Below, in pieces: positions 6,563-11,938 of a DNA stretch of 11,938 nucleotides. The stretch lies in contig PDSN01000132.1 of assembly GCA_002748505.1 (NCBI GenBank), positions 1 to 11,938 of the forward strand. Reading direction: 5' to 3'. Made by a program: the position numbers and the translations under genes. The stretch's first letter is position 1. Each line of letters opens with the position of its first letter. The stretch is from Gammaproteobacteria bacterium. Lineage in GTDB: Bacteria; Pseudomonadota; Gammaproteobacteria; Pseudomonadales; Halieaceae. The notes beneath the pieces are model-generated. The model saw only the letters and a program-made list of their open reading frames with translations. It was not told the DNA's origin and did not search any database.

Positions 6563-7345
6563 ATGACTATGCCATTTATTAAAAAAGCATTGATTGCCTG
6601 CGTGTCCGCCGGCGCCCTGGTGGGCGCTGCGGCGAGTGTGCAGGCTGATGCACTCAACCAGATCATCAAAGTGGGGGAGGCGAAAAATGCCGCTGCGGCC
6701 AAATCGCAGGCCCGCATTGACAAGCTCGCCGACCAGACCCGCGATTTGTTGAGTGACTATAAAACAGTCAACAAACAGATCGATGGTCTCAAGGTCTACA
6801 ACGCTCGCCTGCAACGCCAGATCAGCAACCAGGAAAAGCGTATGGCCTCGATTGATGCGTCAATCGATGAAGTTGAAGTTATTCAGCGTCAGATGATGCC
6901 TCTGATTATTCGCATGGTTGACGCTTTGGAAAAGTTCGTCAGTCTTGATGTTCCCTTTCACACCGCAGAGCGCGAGCGTCGTATCGCGTTTTTGCGCGCC
7001 AACCTCGATCGCTCGGATGTGAGCGTAGCGGAGAAGTTCCGCCAGGTTTTGGAGGCCTACAAAATCGAAAATGAGTACGGTCGTAAAATCGACGCCTACA
7101 AGGGTGCTGTAGATATAGACGGCGTAGAGCGTGACGTGAGCTTCTTCCGCGTGGGTCGTATCGCCTTGCTGTACCAGACAACTGACACCGAAAAGTCGGG
7201 CGCATGGGATCAAAGCTCGCGTAGCTGGGTTCCCCTGGAGCGCGGTGAGTATCGCAACGCCATCATGAAAGGCCTGCGTATCGCGCGTAAAGAAGCGTCT
7301 ATCGATCTACTGACATTGCCAATTGCTGCGCCGGAGGCCAAGTAA
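6563..7345 (+). CDS. DUF3450 family periplasmic coiled-coil protein, first gene of the TonB2-type operon
   Basis: A 260-aa exported protein of the DUF3450 family, which typically heads TonB2-type clusters; its biochemical role is not established. I chose the ATG at 6563 because the product then has a clean signal peptide (MTMPFIKKALIACVSAGALV followed by a small-residue region and cleavage after VQA28), and AGGA sits 11 nt upstream. An ATG at 6500 would put 21 implausible residues in front. After cleavage, residues about 40-110 form a predicted coiled coil rich in Ala, Lys, Gln and Asp. The conserved block SLDVPFHTAERERRIAFLR and the C-terminal FFRVGRIALLYQTTD and SWVPLERGEYRNAI stretches are DUF3450-like. 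The next gene starts 1 nt after its stop, so the operon is tightly coupled. It probably acts in the periplasm with the ExbB/ExbD/TonB motor (inference from context). Confidence 0.88.
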   Translation: MTMPFIKKALIACVSAGALVGAAASVQADALNQIIKVGEAKNAAAAKSQARIDKLADQTRDLLSDYKTVNKQIDGLKVYNARLQRQISNQEKRMASIDASIDEVEVIQRQMMPLIIRMVDALEKFVSLDVPFHTAERERRIAFLRANLDRSDVSVAEKFRQVLEAYKIENEYGRKIDAYKGAVDIDGVERDVSFFRVGRIALLYQTTDTEKSGAWDQSSRSWVPLERGEYRNAIMKGLRIARKEASIDLLTLPIAAPEAK

Positions 7346-7346
7346 C

Positions 7347-8732
7347 ATGAGTATCAAGTTTATAAAAGCCGCCGTTTTTGTGCTGGCGGGTTCTGTGGCG
7401 TTTTCCGCGCCGGTCTTGGCGCAGGAAGCGCAGTCACTGGATCAGCTGTTGAGCTTTGTGAAAAAAGGTCAGGTGACCGAGGCGCGTGAAAACCGCAAGC
7501 GCGAACAGGCCTTTAAGAATGCCAAGGCCGAACAGGCCAAAATGCTCAAAGCGGCAGAAGCTCGGCGCGCTGAGGAAGAGGCACGTTCCGCGAAGCTCGA
7601 AGACAAGTTCTCTGCCAATGAGTTGATGGTAACGGAGAAGCAAAGCCAGCTGAAAGAGCGTCTTGGCGCTTTGACGGAGTTGTTCGGTCACTTGACTTCA
7701 GCCGCTGGCGACATGCGCGTCAACCTGGAAAACTCCATCACCAGTGCTCAGTACCCCGGCCGCGAAAAGTTTATGAGCGACCTGGTTGCAAAAATGAGCG
7801 CCGCTGAGCAGCTGCCCAGTATCGAGGAAATTGAGCAGGTTTGGTACGAGCTGCAGCGTGAAATGACGGAATCTGGCAAGGTTGTCACTTTTGAGGCTGA
7901 GCTTTCCCACCCAGACGGTACCAAAGTGCATGAGAAAGTTATGCGTGTCGGTACTTTCAATTTGGTATCTGCTGATGGGAAGTACCTGCAATATGTTCCC
8001 TCCAAGGGCACTGTTGAAGAGTTGGCGCGACAGCCCTCCGGTCCCTACAGTGGCTGGGCGGAAAATCTGATCGCCAGCGACAGCGGTATGCACAAGTTCG
8101 GCGTTGACCCCACCGGCCCCAGCGGTGGCTCCTTCCTGGCCGCCTTGATTAACAGTCCTACGCTTGAAGAGCGCTGGCACCAGGGTGGCTATATCGGCTA
8201 CGCCATTACGGCGGTCGGTGCGTTTGCTTTCTTACTGGCCATCTGGCGCTTGATCGTTCTGACTGGTGTCGGTGCGAAAGTTAACCGTCAGCTCAAATCC
8301 GATACCGCCATGGAAAACAACCCGCTGGGTCGTGTTTTGAAAATCCATGAAGACAACCCCAGCATGGATCCAGAAACTCTGGAGCTGAAGCTTAACGAAG
8401 GTATTTTGAAAGAAACGCCCAAGCTGGAAACTGGCTTGACCCTGCTGAAGATTATTTCTGCGATAGCGCCGTTGATGGGGCTGTTGGGTACCGTAACCGG
8501 TATGATCATCACCTTCCAGGCGATCACCATCTTTGGTGCGGGTGATCCGAAAGCCATGGCAGGCGGTATTTCTGGTGCATTGGTAACGACTGTACTGGGT
8601 CTGCTGGTGGCTATTCCAACAGTACTGCTACACACTGTTGTGAACGGTCGGGCGCAGCGCATTATTCACGTGCTGAACGAGCAGGCCACGGGTATCGTTG
8701 CCGAGCATACTGAGGCCAACCAGAGGAAGTAA
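7347..8732 (+). CDS. ttpC: TtpC-like MotA/TolQ/ExbB proton-channel protein with large periplasmic N-terminal region
   Basis: A 461-aa protein with two parts. The N-terminal half begins with a signal peptide (cleavage after PVLA25) and continues as an Ala/Lys/Glu-rich coiled coil (about 45-105) and a periplasmic domain up to about 278. The C-terminal half is a MotA/TolQ/ExbB channel domain with membrane segments at roughly 282-306, 364-387 and 411-432. It contains LMGLLGTVTGMI and AMAGGISGALVTTVLGLLVAIP. This architecture is that of TtpC in the Vibrio TonB2 system, needed there for siderophore uptake energised by TonB2. The start at 7347 has GGAGG (7333-7337) 9 nt upstream. An alternative ATG at 7323 would overlap the previous gene and spoil the signal peptide. 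At the position of E. coli ExbB Glu176 this protein has Gly410. The symbol is by analogy with Vibrio. Confidence 0.87.
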   Translation: MSIKFIKAAVFVLAGSVAFSAPVLAQEAQSLDQLLSFVKKGQVTEARENRKREQAFKNAKAEQAKMLKAAEARRAEEEARSAKLEDKFSANELMVTEKQSQLKERLGALTELFGHLTSAAGDMRVNLENSITSAQYPGREKFMSDLVAKMSAAEQLPSIEEIEQVWYELQREMTESGKVVTFEAELSHPDGTKVHEKVMRVGTFNLVSADGKYLQYVPSKGTVEELARQPSGPYSGWAENLIASDSGMHKFGVDPTGPSGGSFLAALINSPTLEERWHQGGYIGYAITAVGAFAFLLAIWRLIVLTGVGAKVNRQLKSDTAMENNPLGRVLKIHEDNPSMDPETLELKLNEGILKETPKLETGLTLLKIISAIAPLMGLLGTVTGMIITFQAITIFGAGDPKAMAGGISGALVTTVLGLLVAIPTVLLHTVVNGRAQRIIHVLNEQATGIVAEHTEANQRK

Positions 8733-8733
8733 T

Positions 8734-9261
8734 ATGTATTGGTTCGACGGAGCCTACGAAGCCGTTGCCCGCTTTATGGATATGGGCGGGAACGTGCTCT
8801 GGCTGATCGCCATTTTGCTGTTCTTCATGTGGATGCTGATTCTTGAGCGCGCGTTCTATTTTAGTGGTGCGCTCAAGGGGGATGTGGCGCATATCGTAGA
8901 TACCTGGGAGGCGCGTAAAGAGCGCCGCTCATGGAGTGCCTACCACATCCGTCGCAAGCTGATTTCAGAGGGCAAACAGAAGATCAATCGCTTTATGCCG
9001 ATCATTAAAACCCTTGTGGCTTTGTGTCCTTTGCTCGGTCTGTTGGGCACGGTAACGGGTATGATTGAAGTATTTAATATCATGGCCGTGACCGGTGGTG
9101 GTGATGCTAAATCAATGGCGGGCGGTGTGTCTCGTGCCACCATTCCCACCATGGCAGGTATGGTGGCAGCGCTCTCGGGCGTATTTGCCAACACCTACCT
9201 CACCCGAAAAGCGGAACGAGAGAAAGCGGCTCTGAACGAAAAGCTGACAACAGATCATTGA
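8734..9261 (+). CDS. exbB: ExbB-like proton-channel subunit (ExbB2 type)
   Basis: A 175-aa inner-membrane protein of the MotA/TolQ/ExbB family, shorter than E. coli ExbB (244 aa). Membrane segments are at about 19-43, 88-113 and 136-156, with a cytoplasmic loop between the first two. PLLGLLGTVTGMIEVFNIMA and SMAGGVSRATIPTMAGMVAA are the channel-domain motifs. It should assemble around ExbD and use the proton motive force to drive TonB. Start: ATG 8734 is preferred over upstream ATG 8698, because it has AGAGGAAG at 8722-8729, follows the ttpC stop by 1 nt, and gives the usual short N-terminus. E. coli Glu176 aligns without gaps to Arg134 here, while an acidic residue, E112, lies in segment 2. 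Cotranscribed with neighbours. Confidence 0.92.
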   Translation: MYWFDGAYEAVARFMDMGGNVLWLIAILLFFMWMLILERAFYFSGALKGDVAHIVDTWEARKERRSWSAYHIRRKLISEGKQKINRFMPIIKTLVALCPLLGLLGTVTGMIEVFNIMAVTGGGDAKSMAGGVSRATIPTMAGMVAALSGVFANTYLTRKAEREKAALNEKLTTDH

Positions 9262-9271
9262 GAGAGTAATT

Positions 9272-9679
9272 ATGCGCAGGAATAACCAGGCAGCGGCTGC
9301 TGAAGATGAAGCTCAGATTGACTTAACGCCCATGCTGGACGTTGTATTTATCATGCTGATTTTCTTTATCGTAACGGCCTCGTTTATTAAAGAAGCGGGT
9401 GTGGAAGTGAATCGTCCTGAGGCGTCCTCTTCCGAGCCTAGAGAAAACGTCAATATCCTGATTGCGGTGAGCGCCAACAACGAGATCTGGATGGATAAGC
9501 GCCGCGTTGACGTGCGCGCCGTGCGGGCTAACGTGGAGCGTCTCCACGCGGAAAACCCCAAAGGTGCGGTTGTCATACAGGCCGACAACAAGTCCAATAC
9601 GGAAACGGTTGTCGCGGTTTTGGATGCGTCGCGTGAAGCGGGCGTCTATGACGTTTCATTGGCCACAGAAGATAAGTAA
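9272..9679 (+). CDS. exbD: ExbD biopolymer transport protein
   Basis: A 135-aa ExbD/TolR family protein with a short cytoplasmic tail, a single membrane segment (about 21-40, MLDVVFIMLIFFIVTASF) and a periplasmic domain. The Asp that ExbD/TolR proteins need for proton transfer is D23 (E. coli D25), in IDLTPMLDVVF. The periplasmic part has the typical VVIQADNKSNTETVVAVLD segment. AGAGAG just after the exbB stop serves as ribosome site. Together with the two ExbB-like proteins it forms the energy-harvesting core of the TonB2-type complex. Confidence 0.94.
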   Translation: MRRNNQAAAAEDEAQIDLTPMLDVVFIMLIFFIVTASFIKEAGVEVNRPEASSSEPRENVNILIAVSANNEIWMDKRRVDVRAVRANVERLHAENPKGAVVIQADNKSNTETVVAVLDASREAGVYDVSLATEDK

Positions 9680-9685
9680 CGCGTT

Positions 9686-10294
9686 ATGAATTCAAACCTG
9701 TTCAGACTGATCGTCGCGGCGTTGCTGGCAATACCTGTTGCGGGTGGATTGTTTTTCATCATGCAATATTTGATCACTTCGGCTGACCCTAAAATTGACG
9801 AAACGAAAAATCGCAAATTGGCGGATATACTCATGCCAGAACGCGAAATCGAAACCAATATAGCGGAACAGAAGCCCGACAAAGTTGATGATCCGGAAGA
9901 GCCGCCGCCCAATCTCGATACACCTGATATCGAAATGGACATGAATGTAGAGGTCGTAAATACGGCACCTGTAGCGGCGGTGGATGTGGAGATCAGCTCA
10001 TCGGGTATCTCATCAGGTGACGGTGAATACCTGCCTATCGTAAAGGTTCAGCCGATTTATCCTCGACGAGCCCTGTCGCGGGGTATTACGGGTTACTGTA
10101 CGGTCGAGTACACAGTGACCACTACCGGCGCAACGCGCGATCCCGTTGCGATTGATTGTCAGCCTTCAGGTGTGTTTGAGAAAGCATCGGTTCGCGCAGC
10201 GATGAAGTTTAAGTACAAGCCGCGCGTTGTCGATGGTGAAGCGATCGAGGTTCCCGGTGTTCGCAACCGTTTTACCTATGAGCTAGAGGACTAA
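9686..10294 (+). CDS. tonB: TonB energy transducer, short TonB2 type
   Basis: A 202-aa TonB protein. One uncleaved N-terminal membrane anchor (about 8-30) is followed by an acidic, only mildly proline-rich linker (DDPEEPPPN near 70) and a C-terminal TonB_C domain (about 115-202) with LPIVKVQPIYPRRALSRGIT, GYCTVEYTV and KFKYKPRVVDGEAIEVPGVR. It spans the periplasm and pulls on the TonB box of outer-membrane TonB-dependent receptors. The linker is much shorter than in E. coli TonB (239 aa in all). The anchor has no His or Ser, where E. coli TonB has Ser16 and His20. Two cysteines, C138 and C158, lie in the first two strands of the C-terminal domain. The ribosome site before ATG 9686 is weak (GATAAG), so translation may depend on coupling with exbD, whose stop is 6 nt upstream. 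Confidence 0.92.
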   Translation: MNSNLFRLIVAALLAIPVAGGLFFIMQYLITSADPKIDETKNRKLADILMPEREIETNIAEQKPDKVDDPEEPPPNLDTPDIEMDMNVEVVNTAPVAAVDVEISSSGISSGDGEYLPIVKVQPIYPRRALSRGITGYCTVEYTVTTTGATRDPVAIDCQPSGVFEKASVRAAMKFKYKPRVVDGEAIEVPGVRNRFTYELED

Positions 10295-10303
10295 GGTATA
10301 CCG

Positions 10304-11680
10304 ATGAGAAAAGTGCTTAGTATGAACATAGGTGTTAAAGCAACGGCGTTGGCACTGTCGCTGGTGGTGGGTCAAGTAGCTTTCACTCAGCTGCAGGCGG
10401 ACATTGGTTGGGAAAGCAGTTCCCAAGCCCACGCTAAGGATGATAAGTCTAAAGCCAGGGAAAAAGCTCGCCGAACTCCCGCGCTTCGCAACAAGGTGTA
10501 CGAAAAACTGCAGGAAGCTCAGGGTTCTGCGGAGGCCAAGGATTACAGAAAGGCCAAGAAGGTACTCGATAGCATGGTTGCCGCTGGTGGCAAAAGAACG
10601 CTGAACAGTTATGAGTTGGCCAATGTGTACAACCTGTACGCGTATATCTACTATGCCCAGGAGAATTACGCAAAAGCGCTGCAGTCCTACCAGCAAGTGA
10701 TTAAACAGCCTGATATTCCCGAGGCGATGGAAGTAAACACCAAGTACACTATTGCGCAGCTGTACTTTGTGCAGGAAAAATGGTCACAGGGTATTAAGGC
10801 GTTACAGGATTGGTTTCGGGTTACCGACAAGCCCAATGCCAATGCCTATATTTTGCTGGGTCAGGGCTATTATCAGTTAAAAGATTACCGCAAGGCGCTG
10901 CAAAATACTCAGAAAGCCATCAACATGTATAAAGAGGCGGGTAAAACGCCTAAGGAGCAGTGGTACAACCTGGCGCGCTTCCTCTATTTTGAAAAAGGTG
11001 ACATTCCTAATACCATCGCCACCTTAGAAATACTGCTGCGCTTGTATCCGAAAAAATCATACTGGGTGCAGCTTTCACACATGTATGGGGAGCAAAAGAA
11101 AGAAACCAAGCAGCTTGCAGCGATGGAAACGGCCTATGTGCAAGGCATGTTGAACAAGGGCACTGAAGAGGTCACCATGGCCTACCTTTACTTGAATGGT
11201 GATGTTCCCTACAAAGCTGCTAAAGTTATGGATAAAGGGCTGAAAAGGGGCACCGTGGTCAAGAAGTCCAAGAACTATGAGATCCTGGGTAATTCATGGG
11301 CGCAGGCACAAGAGCTGAAAAAAGCGATTCCCGCCATGGAAGAAGCGGCCAAAACTTCGGACAGTGGCGAGCTTTATGCGCGTCTTGGCAGTATTTATCT
11401 CGAGCACGATAAAAACAAAAAAGCGATCAGCTCGATTAACAAGGCCTTGTCTCGTGGCGGAGTAAAGCGCCCCGATACTGCACGTTTGATCCTGGGTATG
11501 GCTTACTTTAATACCCATCAGTACGGCAAAGCCCGCAAAGCCTTTGTTGCAGCCGGTAAAGACAAGCGTTCTGAAAGGTACGCCAAGCAGTGGATCAAGT
11601 ATATGGATGGTGAAATTGCGCGTCAGAAGAAACTGGAAGAGGAAGAGCAGGCAGATGCCGGCACTGTAGCGCAAGGTTAA
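10304..11680 (+). CDS. Exported TPR-repeat protein of the TonB2-type operon
   Basis: A 458-aa protein with an N-terminal export signal (hydrophobic run about 12-27, likely cleavage after QLQA32 or QAHA44) and many degenerate tetratricopeptide repeats from about residue 65 to 430. Recognisable units include NLYAYIYYAQENYAKALQSY, ILLGQGYYQLKDYRKALQNT, YARLGSIYLEHDKNKKAISS and ILGMAYFNTHQYGKARKAFV. Each has the TPR pattern of small and aromatic residues. A charged tail (KKLEEEEQ) ends it. AAGG at 10293-10296 is 7 nt before ATG 10304; a later in-frame ATG at 10322 is possible. A TPR protein closing the TonB2 cluster is known in Vibrio (I recall the name TtpB, but am not certain of the symbol). 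A periplasmic scaffolding role is inferred. The transcript ends at the terminator 22 nt downstream. Confidence 0.85.
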   Translation: MRKVLSMNIGVKATALALSLVVGQVAFTQLQADIGWESSSQAHAKDDKSKAREKARRTPALRNKVYEKLQEAQGSAEAKDYRKAKKVLDSMVAAGGKRTLNSYELANVYNLYAYIYYAQENYAKALQSYQQVIKQPDIPEAMEVNTKYTIAQLYFVQEKWSQGIKALQDWFRVTDKPNANAYILLGQGYYQLKDYRKALQNTQKAINMYKEAGKTPKEQWYNLARFLYFEKGDIPNTIATLEILLRLYPKKSYWVQLSHMYGEQKKETKQLAAMETAYVQGMLNKGTEEVTMAYLYLNGDVPYKAAKVMDKGLKRGTVVKKSKNYEILGNSWAQAQELKKAIPAMEEAAKTSDSGELYARLGSIYLEHDKNKKAISSINKALSRGGVKRPDTARLILGMAYFNTHQYGKARKAFVAAGKDKRSERYAKQWIKYMDGEIARQKKLEEEEQADAGTVAQG

Positions 11681-11701
11681 GTGTAAACTGTTCAATAAAC
11701 G

Positions 11702-11730
11702 AAAAGGCCGACTTTGCAGTCGGCTTTTTT
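11702..11730 (+). terminator. Rho-independent terminator of the TonB2-type operon
   Basis: GCCGAC (11707-11712) pairs with GTCGGC (11719-11724) around a 6-nt loop, with a preceding A-run and six T residues at 11725-11730. It lies 22 nt after the TPR gene stop. The A/T flanks would also allow weak termination from the opposite strand. Confidence 0.92.
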
Positions 11731-11852
11731 GTGGGGTTTTATACTCAACCTTCCACCGTTATTGCGAGTGTTCTTCACAGTCTGGCTGTAGGCCTTTCTG
11801 GCGCTGTTGCGGCAAAGGGTTTATCTGTAAAAGGCAAACGTGCATATTTTTC
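11731..11852. other. Intergenic DNA with no recognised feature
   Basis: Between the terminator and the repeat array I find no open frame with a ribosome site, no RNA-gene fold and no strong promoter. The segment is a plain junction between the operon and the terminal repeats. Confidence 0.5.
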
Positions 11853-11938
11853 CCAACCGTGAACACCGATTTTCACCAAGTGTGAACACCTGTTTTTCTC
11901 AAGCGTGAACACGGAATTTTGTCGAAGCGTGAACACTT
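11853..11938 (+). repeat. Four tandem imperfect 23-24 bp repeats with core GTGAACAC (possible IS21-type end)
   Basis: The core GTGAACAC occurs at 11859-11866, 11882-11889, 11905-11912 and 11929-11936, with steps of 23, 23 and 24 bp in one orientation. Three of the four cores are preceded by AAG plus C or T and the first by CAACC; each complete unit has a TTTT run about 4 nt after the core. The array runs into the window edge, so more units may follow. Such serial ends recall IS21-family insertion sequences, which carry several internal repeats at their tips. Replication iterons or regulator-binding arrays are alternatives. No transposase is visible, and orientation relative to any element is unclear. 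Confidence 0.85.

Noticed and set aside
7698..8180. 160-codon antisense frame inside the TtpC-like gene
   Set aside because: The sense frame has a signal peptide, coiled coil and channel domain, so the antisense frame is a shadow.
11768..11780. GTGTTCTTCAC as an inverted partner of the GTGAACAC repeats
   Set aside because: It needs a three-base insertion to match GTGTTCAC, so it is not a credible opposite end of the repeat array.

Overview
The window looks like a chromosomal segment of a gammaproteobacterium, most likely a marine or cellulose-degrader-like lineage of the Cellvibrionaceae type (inference from protein flavour and gene content, not a proven assignment). Two features point that way. 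The first is the rppH - ptsP - lgt - thyA order, a conserved gammaproteobacterial neighbourhood also found in E. coli and, with extra genes between, in Pseudomonas. The second is a six-gene TonB2-type energy-transduction cluster of the kind known from Vibrio, Shewanella and relatives. Coding density is high and base composition looks uniform across the genes.

Layout: at the left edge is the 5' end of a HAD-family phosphatase gene on the minus strand (1-122). It is divergent from rppH (RNA pyrophosphohydrolase, 241-753), which is followed 17 nt later by ptsP (EI-Ntr phosphotransferase, 771-3035). A convergent minus-strand gene (3117-3920) encodes an NRDE/TANGO2-family protein, possibly preceded by a small Cys-rich ORF (3933-4160, uncertain). 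Then come lgt (4151-4951), thyA (4948-5781, overlapping lgt by 4 nt) and folA (5800-6312), all on the plus strand. thyA and folA are functionally paired, because ThyA produces dihydrofolate and DHFR recycles it.

After a 250-nt regulatory gap with a candidate promoter and a two-tier hairpin, a tightly packed plus-strand operon runs from 6563 to 11680. It encodes a secreted DUF3450 coiled-coil protein, a large TtpC-like MotA/TolQ/ExbB protein with a periplasmic N-terminal half, a short ExbB, an ExbD, a short TonB, and an exported TPR protein. It ends in a clear intrinsic terminator (11702-11730). The products should form an inner-membrane motor (TtpC + ExbB + ExbD) that drives TonB across the periplasm to outer-membrane TonB-dependent transporters, with the DUF3450 and TPR proteins as periplasmic accessories. 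Both ExbB-like paralogues lack the TM3 glutamate of E. coli ExbB/TolQ.

The window finishes in four tandem imperfect repeats of about 23 bp built on GTGAACAC (11853-11938). They resemble the multi-repeat ends of IS21-family insertion sequences, but no transposase is visible here.

I see no tRNA, rRNA, CRISPR array or complete mobile element, and no clearly new multi-gene system. The points most worth checking are the TonB2-module residues, the terminal repeats, and the small Cys-rich ORF.
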